Assembly (NCBI GenBank): GCA_025963285.1
Contig: JAOPUX010000064.1
Coordinates: 16,359-80,358, forward strand
Direction: 5' to 3'
DNA from: Jatrophihabitans sp.
GTDB lineage: Bacteria; Actinomycetota; Actinomycetes; Mycobacteriales; Jatrophihabitantaceae
DNA: 64,000 bases
Shown here: one piece after another, positions 42,774 to 50,467 of the stretch
How positions within the stretch are numbered: position 1 is the stretch's first letter
Layout of the letters: each line of letters begins with the position of its first letter
The notes under the pieces: generated by a model
What the model saw: only the letters and a program-made list of their open reading frames with translations
Databases searched by the model: none
Told to the model about the DNA's origin: nothing
Translations under genes and position numbers: made by a program

Positions 42774-44278
42774 TGTCGGGACCCGTCCCGAGTTTCACCC
42801 CCCAACTACTGATCAACGGATTGCTGACGCCGGCCCGGTCAGGACGGACCTTCTCCAACGTCGATCCGTACCGCGAGGTCGAGATCGGCCAGACACCCGA
42901 CGCCGGGGTGGAGGACGTCGAAGCCGCGGTCGCTGCGGCCAGCATCGCGTTCCGCGAATTGACGTGGTCCAAGGACCACGCATTCCGCGCGAGGTGCATC
43001 GAGCAGCTCCGCTCTGCGATGCAGCGACACATCGAGGAACTGCGCGAGATCCTGGTGGCCGAGGTCGGTTGTCCGATCTTCATGACGAGACAGTTTCAGC
43101 TCGAACTGCCGGTGGACGAACTCACCGACTGGGTCGAACTCGCGGAGCGCTACGCCTTCGAGTCGGAGCTCCCACCGCACCCGGCCATGGCGGTGGCGAA
43201 CGCGCGTCTGCTGATCCGCGAACCATGGGGCGTATGCGCGTTGATCACGCCGTACAACTACCCGATCCAGCAGCTCTGCTACAAGGTTGGTCCTGCGCTA
43301 GCCGCCGGCAACACCATCGTGCTCAAGCCCTCCCCCCTCACGCCGTGGACGGCCGCTTTCGTCGGCAAACTGGTCGCCGAGGAGACCGACATTCCGGCCG
43401 GGGTCTTCAATGTGATCACCAGCTCCGAGGCCCGGGTCAGCGAGGCGCTGGTCGCGCACCCGGCCGTCGAGATGATCCACTTCACGGGGTCGACCGACGT
43501 CGGCAAGCGGATCATGGCGATCGCCGCCACCGGAGTGAAGAAGGTGGCTCTTGAGCTGGGGGGCAAGTCGGCGAGCATCGCGCTCGAGGACGCCGACGTC
43601 GAAGCAGTCGTCCGGTTCAACGTCCCCCGCACGGCACGTCACTCCGGCCAGGGATGCACCAACCTCACCCGGCTCCTCCTCCCCCGGGCCAAGTACGAGA
43701 TGGGCCTCGAGATCGCGGCGCAGGTCGGCCCGCAGGTCACCTGGGGGGATCCGCGTGACCCCGGGACGCACATGGGTCCGCAGATCAGCCGAGTACACCA
43801 GGAGCGCGTCCTAGGGATGATCGACACCGCCCGCGGCGAGGGAGGCCGGATCGTCACCGGCGGTGGTATCCCGTCCGGCGCCGACACCGGCTACTTCGTC
43901 GAGGCGACGGTCATCGCCGATGTCCACCCCGACTCGACGATCGCGCAGGAGGAGGTGTTCGGCCCCGTCCTTGCGGTCATTCCCTACGACAGCGAGGAGG
44001 AGGCGGTGGCAATCGCCAACAACTCCCGCTACGGCCTGTCCGGTGCGGTGTGGTCGGCCTCTGACGAGCACGCTCTCGCCGTCGCCAAGCGGATACGCAC
44101 GGGGACCATGGACGTCAACGGCGCCACCTGGTTCGCCCGTGACACACCGTTCGGCGGGATGAAGCAGAGCGGGCTCGGCCGGGAGTGGGGCGAGGCCGGC
44201 TTTGAGGAGTACCTGGACGTGCGGGTCATCGGCTACCCGCTGCGCGACCCGGCCGCCTCGCAAACTACGTCAAACTAA
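42773..44278 (+). CDS. Aldehyde dehydrogenase (ALDH superfamily)
   Basis: A 501-residue NAD(P)-dependent ALDH. Seen are ITPYNYPIQQLCYKVGPAL, the glutamate region LELGGKSASI and the nucleophile in SGQGCTNLTR. The ATG at 42773 overlaps the CoA-transferase stop; the frame is open upstream to 42455 but lies inside that gene. It is followed after 10 bp by the mycofactocin-type SDR, which could make its aldehyde substrate. It produces an acid that a CoA-transferase may then activate. Confidence 0.92.
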   Translation: MSGPVPSFTPQLLINGLLTPARSGRTFSNVDPYREVEIGQTPDAGVEDVEAAVAAASIAFRELTWSKDHAFRARCIEQLRSAMQRHIEELREILVAEVGCPIFMTRQFQLELPVDELTDWVELAERYAFESELPPHPAMAVANARLLIREPWGVCALITPYNYPIQQLCYKVGPALAAGNTIVLKPSPLTPWTAAFVGKLVAEETDIPAGVFNVITSSEARVSEALVAHPAVEMIHFTGSTDVGKRIMAIAATGVKKVALELGGKSASIALEDADVEAVVRFNVPRTARHSGQGCTNLTRLLLPRAKYEMGLEIAAQVGPQVTWGDPRDPGTHMGPQISRVHQERVLGMIDTARGEGGRIVTGGGIPSGADTGYFVEATVIADVHPDSTIAQEEVFGPVLAVIPYDSEEEAVAIANNSRYGLSGAVWSASDEHALAVAKRIRTGTMDVNGATWFARDTPFGGMKQSGLGREWGEAGFEEYLDVRVIGYPLRDPAASQTTSN

Positions 44279-44288
44279 GGGGCACGGA

Positions 44289-45110
44289 ATGGGAACGCTC
44301 GAGGGCAAGGTCGCATTCATCACCGGAGCAGCTCGTGGCCAGGGTCGCTCGCATGCGGTTCGCCTCGCCGAAGAAGGCGCCGACATCATCGGTGTAGACA
44401 TCTGCGACCAGATCTCGACCGTCACCTACCCGATGGCATCGCGGGACGACCTGGACGAGACCGTGGAGATGGTGGAGAAGCTCGGCCGGCGCATGGTCAC
44501 CAGCGTCGTCGATGTCCGGGATGAGCAGGCACTGTCGGCCGCCTTGGCCGAGGGCGTCGAATCGCTGGGCCGCCTCGACATCATCCTCGCCAATGCGGGC
44601 ATCATGTTCCAGGGTCTGGGCCAGGGCAGGGACCACGAGGCGTTCCGCGACGCGATCGACGTGATGCTCGTCGGGGTGTGGAACACCATCCAGGCCGGGC
44701 TCCCCACCCTCGTCGAGCAGGGCGACGGTGGGAGCATCGTGATCACCAGCTCGGTGAACGGGCTCAAGGGCATGGTCGCCGGGACGAACGGCGGGAACTT
44801 CGGCTATGCCGCTGCCAAGCACGGGGTGGTCGGACTCATGCGCATGTACGCCAACTACCTCGCACCACACAGCATCCGGGTCAACACCGTCCACCCGACA
44901 GGTGTGGACACCCCGATGCTCGTCGGATTCGACACCTCAGCCGCCACCGCGAATCCTGCGCTGGCGGCAGGGCTCGGCAATCCGATGCCGGTAGGCCGGA
45001 TTGAGCCGATCGACGTCAGCAATGCGATCGTGTACCTCGTCTCCGACGCAGGCCGCTACGTGACGGGCGTTGCGCTGCCGGTCGATGCCGGCATGGTCAA
45101 CAAGGCTTGA
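44289..45110 (+). CDS. Mycofactocin-coupled SDR-family oxidoreductase
   Basis: A 273-residue SDR of the mycofactocin-coupled subgroup, recognised by GKVAFITGAARGQGRSHA, the insert after EEGADIIGVDICDQ and the catalytic YAAAKHG. Members hold NAD so tightly that, as established for the subgroup, re-oxidation needs mycofactocin. It is last in the plus-strand operon that starts at 36404. It would oxidise an alcohol to feed the neighbouring aldehyde dehydrogenase. The mycofactocin biosynthesis genes are not in this window. Confidence 0.92.
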   Translation: MGTLEGKVAFITGAARGQGRSHAVRLAEEGADIIGVDICDQISTVTYPMASRDDLDETVEMVEKLGRRMVTSVVDVRDEQALSAALAEGVESLGRLDIILANAGIMFQGLGQGRDHEAFRDAIDVMLVGVWNTIQAGLPTLVEQGDGGSIVITSSVNGLKGMVAGTNGGNFGYAAAKHGVVGLMRMYANYLAPHSIRVNTVHPTGVDTPMLVGFDTSAATANPALAAGLGNPMPVGRIEPIDVSNAIVYLVSDAGRYVTGVALPVDAGMVNKA

Positions 45111-45118
45111 TCACGCCT

Positions 45119-45145
45119 GACTGGCTCGCTCCGAAGGCGCCAGTC
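45119..45145. terminator. Weak hairpin between convergent genes
   Basis: GACTGGC (45119-45125) pairs with GCCAGTC (45139-45145), 7 bp with a 13-base loop, in the gap between the SDR stop (45110) and the flavin monooxygenase stop (45199). Confidence 0.35.
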
Positions 45146-45198
45146 CTAGCGTCGAACCGGGACGTTCGCCGGCGGATCGTTCTCGTCTGACACGACGG

Positions 45199-46371
45199 TC
45201 AGAAGACCACGCCGGGAGGCAGCGGCAAGCCGAACGTGCTCGATCCGTAGGTCAGGTGGACCGGCTCGGCAACGTTGCACAGATGGTTCATCGCCGCGTG
45301 CAGATCACGCCAGAATCGCTGTAGCGGATTGTTCAGTCTGATCGATCCGCCGCCCGCATGGGCGAACAGCGAGTCCACGGCGTGCACTGCACGGGCCGCC
45401 GCGGCTACCTGGTTGCGCCGAGCGGATATCCGCTGCTCGAGAGACAGGGAACCCCCGGCCGCCACCACCTGGTACATCTGATCGATGTCAGAGAGGAAGT
45501 GCGCGCGGCTGGCCTGGATGTCGGCCGCTGCAGCGCTGAAGCTCACGAGCTGGAACGGGTCGCTCGCGACACGCTCACCGAAGATGCTGACCCGATCACG
45601 GGTGTAGTCGACGAACGCGGCGAGCGCTCCCTCGGCGATGCCCAGGGTCGAGGCGAGGATCGCGCCCGGGAAGATGATGCCGAACGGCAGCGCGTACGAC
45701 GGGTTGTCCCGCCCGATCGCGCGGGCGGCGGTGCCGTCGGAGAAGTCCGCCACGTCCACGACCCGGTAGTCCGGAACGAAGGCATCGCGAACGATGACGT
45801 CCTTGCTTCCGCTTCCCTTCAGTCCCATGACCTCCCACGAGTCGGCAACGGTCTCGTAGTCGCCCTTGGGGAGGATGAAGTGCCTGACCTGCGGCGGGGA
45901 GGTAACGGCGCCGTCGGCGTCGGTCAACATGCCGCCGAGGATCACCCACTCGGCATGGTCGTTGCCTGTCGAGAACGGCCACTGGCCCGAGAACGTATAA
46001 CCGCCGGCGGTCGGCCGAGCGCGGCCGAACGGCGCGTAGGGAGACGCGACCCAGGTATCCGGATCCGTCCCCCAGATCTCAGCCTGGGCGCGCTTGTCGA
46101 TCTGGCCCAACTGCCAGGGATGCACGCCGACCACGCCGGCCACCCACCCAGCCGAGCCGGAGTGGGTGCCGATCTGCATGACAGCTTCGAAGAACTCGTT
46201 CGGGTGGGCCTCGTAGCCACCGAACTCGGCTGGCTGGAGCAGCCGGATGACTCCGACGTCGCGCAACAGTTGTGCGGTCTCGTCGCTAAGCCGTCCCAGC
46301 TGGTCTGACTCGTCGCTGAACCGGGCCAGCCGGTCTGCCGCCTTCTCGATCCGCTCCAGTACGACTGTCAT
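45199..46371 (-). CDS. Flavin-dependent monooxygenase, HsaA-like (group D)
   Basis: A 390-residue protein with the acyl-CoA dehydrogenase fold but the features of HsaA/HpaB-type two-component hydroxylases: LLQPAEFGGYEAHP, SGSAGWVAGVVGVHPW, SGQWPFSTGNDHAEW and the GLKGSGSKDV loop, and no catalytic glutamate block. HsaA ortho-hydroxylates a phenolic secosteroid to a catechol. By analogy this protein makes the catechol that the extradiol enzyme at 25489 opens. The matching flavin reductase (HsaB type) is not seen in the window. Confidence 0.88.
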   Translation of the reverse strand: MTVVLERIEKAADRLARFSDESDQLGRLSDETAQLLRDVGVIRLLQPAEFGGYEAHPNEFFEAVMQIGTHSGSAGWVAGVVGVHPWQLGQIDKRAQAEIWGTDPDTWVASPYAPFGRARPTAGGYTFSGQWPFSTGNDHAEWVILGGMLTDADGAVTSPPQVRHFILPKGDYETVADSWEVMGLKGSGSKDVIVRDAFVPDYRVVDVADFSDGTAARAIGRDNPSYALPFGIIFPGAILASTLGIAEGALAAFVDYTRDRVSIFGERVASDPFQLVSFSAAAADIQASRAHFLSDIDQMYQVVAAGGSLSLEQRISARRNQVAAAARAVHAVDSLFAHAGGGSIRLNNPLQRFWRDLHAAMNHLCNVAEPVHLTYGSSTFGLPLPPGVVF

Positions 46372-46409
46372 GCGAAGCTCCTCTTCCAGTGCTAGATGGT
46401 GAACCCGGA

Positions 46410-46439
46410 TGGGCCAGGTGCGCTAACGCACCTGGCCCA
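46410..46439 (-). terminator. Hairpin after the binding-protein gene
   Basis: Perfect 13-bp stem TGGGCCAGGTGCG / CGCACCTGGCCCA with loop CTAA, 14 bp beyond the binding-protein stop (46453) and before the HsaA-like start, so it probably ends the transporter operon. Confidence 0.75.
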
Positions 46440-46452
46440 CCCGGGGCGACAC

Positions 46453-47751
46453 TTAGCTCTTGATCGCCTTGACCGAAGCCTCGACCAGGGCGTCAGGCGC
46501 ACAGCTCGTCTTCAGACCGTCGGGCGAGGTGAACGCGCCCTTGGAGATCCCTAGGACGAAGTAGCAGTTCTGCAGGTTGGCCTGACCCTTCACGAAAGTC
46601 AGCGGGGGGGCAAGGCCACCCAGCGTCTCGCCCTTCATCGTGTACAGACCAGCCTTGATCGAGTCAGAGGTGACAGGCCCAGACCCGCCCGCCTTGACTG
46701 CGGCACCGAACAGCTGCATCGCGACCCACGGGACGTTGAGGCCGGGACCGAAGTTCTTCTCCAGACCGGACGGCCCGTACTTCGCGAGTACCGTGTGGAA
46801 CTCCTTGGTCGCCGCGTTCGAGTTGTCGATGAACGGGAAGTCGACCGCCGCCGACAGCAAGCCATCGGTGCCCTTGCTGGTCAGCAGGCTCGGCTCGACC
46901 GCAGACGATGCCTCAACCACCTTGGCAGTGACACCCTGCTGCAGGCACGCATCGGCCACGCGACCCACGATCGCGGCCGCATCGACCATGACGTAGGACT
47001 GTGCGCCCGACTGCTTGATTGCCTGGCAGACGGCCGTGTAGTCAGCTGCCGCCGCGGAGATGCTCTGCGTGTAGGGGATCGACATGCCGAGCGGCTTGGC
47101 GAACGCCTTGTAGACCGGGATCGAAGCCGCACATGCCGGCGCCTCGACGCAGTACAGCACCGACTGCTTCGGTCCAGACTGCTTGCCCAGCGCCTCGACG
47201 CCCCAGACCGCGGCGAAGGTGTTCGTACCCGAGGCGTAGAAGTCCGAGTTGGTCAGGAAGGGCAGGTCGATCGCGCTACCGCCGACGACCGGCACTCCCG
47301 CCTGCGCGGGAACCGTCTCCCAGGCCGTGTCGACCGAGCTGGTGTCGCTGACGATCGCAATGACGTGCTCGTTCTGGATGAGGTCCCTGGCCGCCGCGAG
47401 CCCGGTGGTCGGGTTTCCCGCGTCGTCCTTGATGAGCAGCTTCACCGGATGGCCGTTGAGGCCGCCGTTGGCGTTGGTGTAGGCGACCCATGCCTTCAGG
47501 GTGTCTTCAAACCCAGCGTCAGAGGACGCCAGCGGGCCGCTGAACGTGCCGATCGAACCGACCGTGATCGTGCTGCCCGTCGCCTTCCCGGACGAGCTGC
47601 TCGTGCTGCTCGATGAGGTAGAGGTGGCACCGGTCGATGCCGTGCTACCCCCTCCCGATTTCGAACTCGAACTGCACGCCGACAGCGCAATGGATATCGC
47701 GGCGACCAGCATCACGCCTGCGCCGATCCTGCTCCGGACTCGAGATTGCAA
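46453..47751 (-). CDS. ABC transporter substrate-binding lipoprotein (LivK type)
   Basis: A 432-residue periplasmic-binding-type lipoprotein. I chose the TTG at 47751, with GGAGGAA directly before it; the frame is open to 47835. It has a signal peptide with lipobox LSAC (Cys26), followed by a serine/glycine/threonine linker (about residues 27-60) and a LivK-like two-lobe domain (ITVGSIGTFSGPLASSD, GHPVKLLIKDDAGNP). Transporters of this type in catabolic clusters often carry aromatic acids and not amino acids. It is the last gene of the transporter operon. Confidence 0.92.
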   Translation of the reverse strand: MQSRVRSRIGAGVMLVAAISIALSACSSSSKSGGGSTASTGATSTSSSSTSSSSGKATGSTITVGSIGTFSGPLASSDAGFEDTLKAWVAYTNANGGLNGHPVKLLIKDDAGNPTTGLAAARDLIQNEHVIAIVSDTSSVDTAWETVPAQAGVPVVGGSAIDLPFLTNSDFYASGTNTFAAVWGVEALGKQSGPKQSVLYCVEAPACAASIPVYKAFAKPLGMSIPYTQSISAAAADYTAVCQAIKQSGAQSYVMVDAAAIVGRVADACLQQGVTAKVVEASSAVEPSLLTSKGTDGLLSAAVDFPFIDNSNAATKEFHTVLAKYGPSGLEKNFGPGLNVPWVAMQLFGAAVKAGGSGPVTSDSIKAGLYTMKGETLGGLAPPLTFVKGQANLQNCYFVLGISKGAFTSPDGLKTSCAPDALVEASVKAIKS

Positions 47752-47978
47752 GGTTCCTCCGATGGTCGTTTCCTGATGGGGAATTACGCACTGCCTGGTG
47801 GAGATACATCGACCTGAGCCACAATGCCGCCGCATTCACGGTTTTGGGGAAATAGCCTCTCCGCTCGGACGAACCTAGAGCGACGAACGTCTCATCACTA
47901 ACGACTCGTGCCGCCCGATGAAACGCGACCGAAATGCTCAGGTCGCAAGTCGGCGCGGCTCCCGCGGCCCGTCGGGCA

Positions 47979-49613
47979 TCAGGTGAGGACGAAACCCGCA
48001 TACCCGGCCACCGCGACCTGCTCCAGCGTCTGGTAGTACCCGAGGGCGTCCAGGTAGACCATGAACTCGCGCGGCTTACCAGGGATGTTCGATCCCATGT
48101 ACCACGACTCTGCCTGCGGATACAGCGTGGTGCCGGCCAGGGCCGATACCCGCGCGGCCCACTCATCCTCAGCAGCTGCGGCCGGTTCGATCTCCACGAC
48201 GCCGCGCTGGTCCAGCGCCGCGATGCACTCCACGATCCAATCGGTCTGACGCTCGGCACCGAGGGGCATGTTGTAGAGCACGGATGGGGATTGTGGTCCG
48301 TGGACCATGAACAGGTTGGGCAGACCCGCGACCGCCAGCCCGAGGTAGGTCCGTACTCCGTCGGCCCACTTGTCCTGGAGATTCGTCGCGCCGAAGCTGG
48401 GGTTCAGTCGCCTCAGCGAGCCAGTCATCGCGTCATAGCCAGTGGCGAGTATGAGCATGTCCAACGGATGCTCGCCACTGGCGGTCTGCACGCCGGTCGC
48501 GGTAATCGAATGGATCGGGTCTGCACGCAGATCGACCAGCGTCACGTTGGGACGGTTGAATGTCTCGTAATAATTCGTATTAGGGATGACCCGCTTCGTC
48601 CCGAAAAGGTGATCAGGCAGCAGCTTTGCCGCGGTGGCCGGATCGGTCACCGTCTCCCGGATCTTGGTCCGGATGAATTCAGCAATTGTCTGGTTGGCGT
48701 CAACATTGGTCATCAAATCGTTATAACTACTGAATACGATGCGCGCTCCACCGGTGTGCCACAGTGATTCGTAGACCTCATTTCGTCGGTCCGCGGTGTC
48801 GGAAAGCGCCGACCGTTGGGATCGCTCGCCGTAGGCCAACGGCGCGCCTGCCGGCGACTCCAGCATCTCGCAGCGCGTCTTCGTCCAGTTCTGCTGACTC
48901 TCGGTCAGCAGTTCGGCCGGCATCGGCTGATTGGCTGCCGGGATCGTGAACTGCGGCGTCCGCTGGAAGACGGTGAGCTGCTGCGCCTGCTCGGCGATGA
49001 TCGGGATCGCCTGCACCGCCGAGGATCCGGTCCCGATCACGCCCACGCGCTTGCCCGCAAAGCTGACCTCATCATCCTGTGGCCAGCGTCCGGTATGGAA
49101 GTACTCGCCGGTGAACTGATCGAGGCCCGGCAGGTCCGGCTCGAACGGCGCGGAGAGGGTGCCGGCAGCACAGATCAGGAACCGGCAACTCGCCGGCGTC
49201 GCGTCACCCAGGGTGACGTGCCAGCGGTGATCACTGCGATCGAAGCGCGGCGAAGTGACCTGGGTGCCCAGTTGGATGTCGCGACGCAGATCGAGTTTGT
49301 CCGCGACGAAATTCAGGTAGCTGAGGATGGCGGGCTGATCGGGCTGGGTCTCAGTCCAGTCCCACTCGCGGGCGATCTCCTCGGAGAAGGTGTAGCAGTA
49401 GAAGGGGCCGCCGAGGAAGTCGACGCGCGCCCCCGGGTACCGGTTCCACCACCACGTGCCACCGATGCCGTCGGCAGCGTCGTACACGCGGACCGTCAAC
49501 CCCTGCTGACGCAGGCGGTGGAGTGCATACAGGCCCGCGAAGCCGGCCCCGATGACGATTACATCGAAGTCCGCACCGTCGGTCGAGCGAGTGGGGTTGG
49601 CGATAGCGCTCAC
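47979..49613 (-). CDS. Type I Baeyer-Villiger monooxygenase
   Basis: A 544-residue FAD/NADPH enzyme that inserts oxygen next to a ketone to make an ester or lactone. The first dinucleotide motif is GAGFAG (residues 22-27); the Baeyer-Villiger signature FTGEYFHTGRWP spans 167-178; the NADP motif VGVIGTGSSAVQ follows. GGTWWWNRYPGARVD is typical of cyclohexanone-type members. Its ATG overlaps the LivF stop by 4 bp, which is unusual and ties it to uptake. A cyclic ketone intermediate or an imported ketone is the probable substrate. Confidence 0.93.
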   Translation of the reverse strand: MSAIANPTRSTDGADFDVIVIGAGFAGLYALHRLRQQGLTVRVYDAADGIGGTWWWNRYPGARVDFLGGPFYCYTFSEEIAREWDWTETQPDQPAILSYLNFVADKLDLRRDIQLGTQVTSPRFDRSDHRWHVTLGDATPASCRFLICAAGTLSAPFEPDLPGLDQFTGEYFHTGRWPQDDEVSFAGKRVGVIGTGSSAVQAIPIIAEQAQQLTVFQRTPQFTIPAANQPMPAELLTESQQNWTKTRCEMLESPAGAPLAYGERSQRSALSDTADRRNEVYESLWHTGGARIVFSSYNDLMTNVDANQTIAEFIRTKIRETVTDPATAAKLLPDHLFGTKRVIPNTNYYETFNRPNVTLVDLRADPIHSITATGVQTASGEHPLDMLILATGYDAMTGSLRRLNPSFGATNLQDKWADGVRTYLGLAVAGLPNLFMVHGPQSPSVLYNMPLGAERQTDWIVECIAALDQRGVVEIEPAAAAEDEWAARVSALAGTTLYPQAESWYMGSNIPGKPREFMVYLDALGYYQTLEQVAVAGYAGFVLT

Positions 49614-50467
49614 CGCCGGTGGCGACGATCCGGGATGCGACCGACCGGCGCGTCACCCGCGTCGCCGACACCGTTCTCGTCGCCCACTCGCGACGGGATG
49701 AGGACCGCTTCCTCCAACGGCTGCGGTTTGTCGGACCCGAGATAGTGCTCGACGAGCCGATCCTGATCAAGATCGGACGGCGGGCCGACGAAGGCAATCT
49801 CGCCCTTGCCCAGGAGTACGACCTTGTCGGCGATGGCCATCGCGCGGTTGACGTACTGCTCGACGATCAGCAGGGCGATGCCGGCAGCGGCCAGCCGCTT
49901 GATCGCGTCGAAGACCTGGTCGACCAGAAGCGGCGATAGGCCCATGGAGACCTCATCGAGTAGCACCACCTTCGGCTGGCACACGTAGGCCCGGGCCAGG
50001 GCCAGCATCTGCTGTTCGCCGCCCGACATCTTGCCCGCAAGCTGCGAGAGTCGCTTCCCCAGCACCGGAAACGCGTCGACCGCAATCTCGGTCGCGGCTC
50101 CGGAGTCCATCCCCTTCGGCGCGTGCAGGCGCAGGTTCTCGGCCACCGTCAGGCCGCGGAAGATGCCGCGGCCCTCTGGGATGAGGCACAGCCCGGCGGC
50201 GGCTCGCTTGTTCGGGGCGAGGCGGGTGAGGTCCTGACCGCCCACCATCACGCGGCCGCGATCTGGGGAGAGCAGGCCGGCTGCGACCCGCAGGGTCGTC
50301 GTCTTGCCGATCCCGTTCGGGCCGAGCAGCGCAACGACCGTCCCGGGGCTCACCGACAGGTTGAGTTCGCGAAGCACGGGAGTCTGCCCGTAGGACGCCG
50401 ACACCGATTCCAGTTCCAGGACCGGCAGGTCGTCCGGTCCGGGCGTCGCCTTCTCTGCTGAGGTCAT
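49610..50467 (-). CDS. ABC transporter ATP-binding protein (LivF type)
   Basis: A 285-residue ATPase of branched-chain-type transporters. Walker A is GPNGIGKTTT, the signature is MSGGEQQMLALARA, Walker B is VVLLDEVSMGLSP, and the LIPEGRGIFRGLTV block is typical of LivF. The ATG at 50467 overlaps the stop of the fused permease by 4 bp. The last 40 residues beyond the usual family end (after EHYLGS) are an extra arginine/glycine-rich tail. It pairs with the LivG-type domain of the fused protein. Confidence 0.94.
   Translation of the reverse strand: MTSAEKATPGPDDLPVLELESVSASYGQTPVLRELNLSVSPGTVVALLGPNGIGKTTTLRVAAGLLSPDRGRVMVGGQDLTRLAPNKRAAAGLCLIPEGRGIFRGLTVAENLRLHAPKGMDSGAATEIAVDAFPVLGKRLSQLAGKMSGGEQQMLALARAYVCQPKVVLLDEVSMGLSPLLVDQVFDAIKRLAAAGIALLIVEQYVNRAMAIADKVVLLGKGEIAFVGPPSDLDQDRLVEHYLGSDKPQPLEEAVLIPSRVGDENGVGDAGDAPVGRIPDRRHRR

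Noticed and set aside
45199..46371. Ordinary acyl-CoA dehydrogenase
   Set aside because: The fold matches, but the motifs fit HsaA/HpaB-type monooxygenases and the FadE end block with its glutamate is missing.
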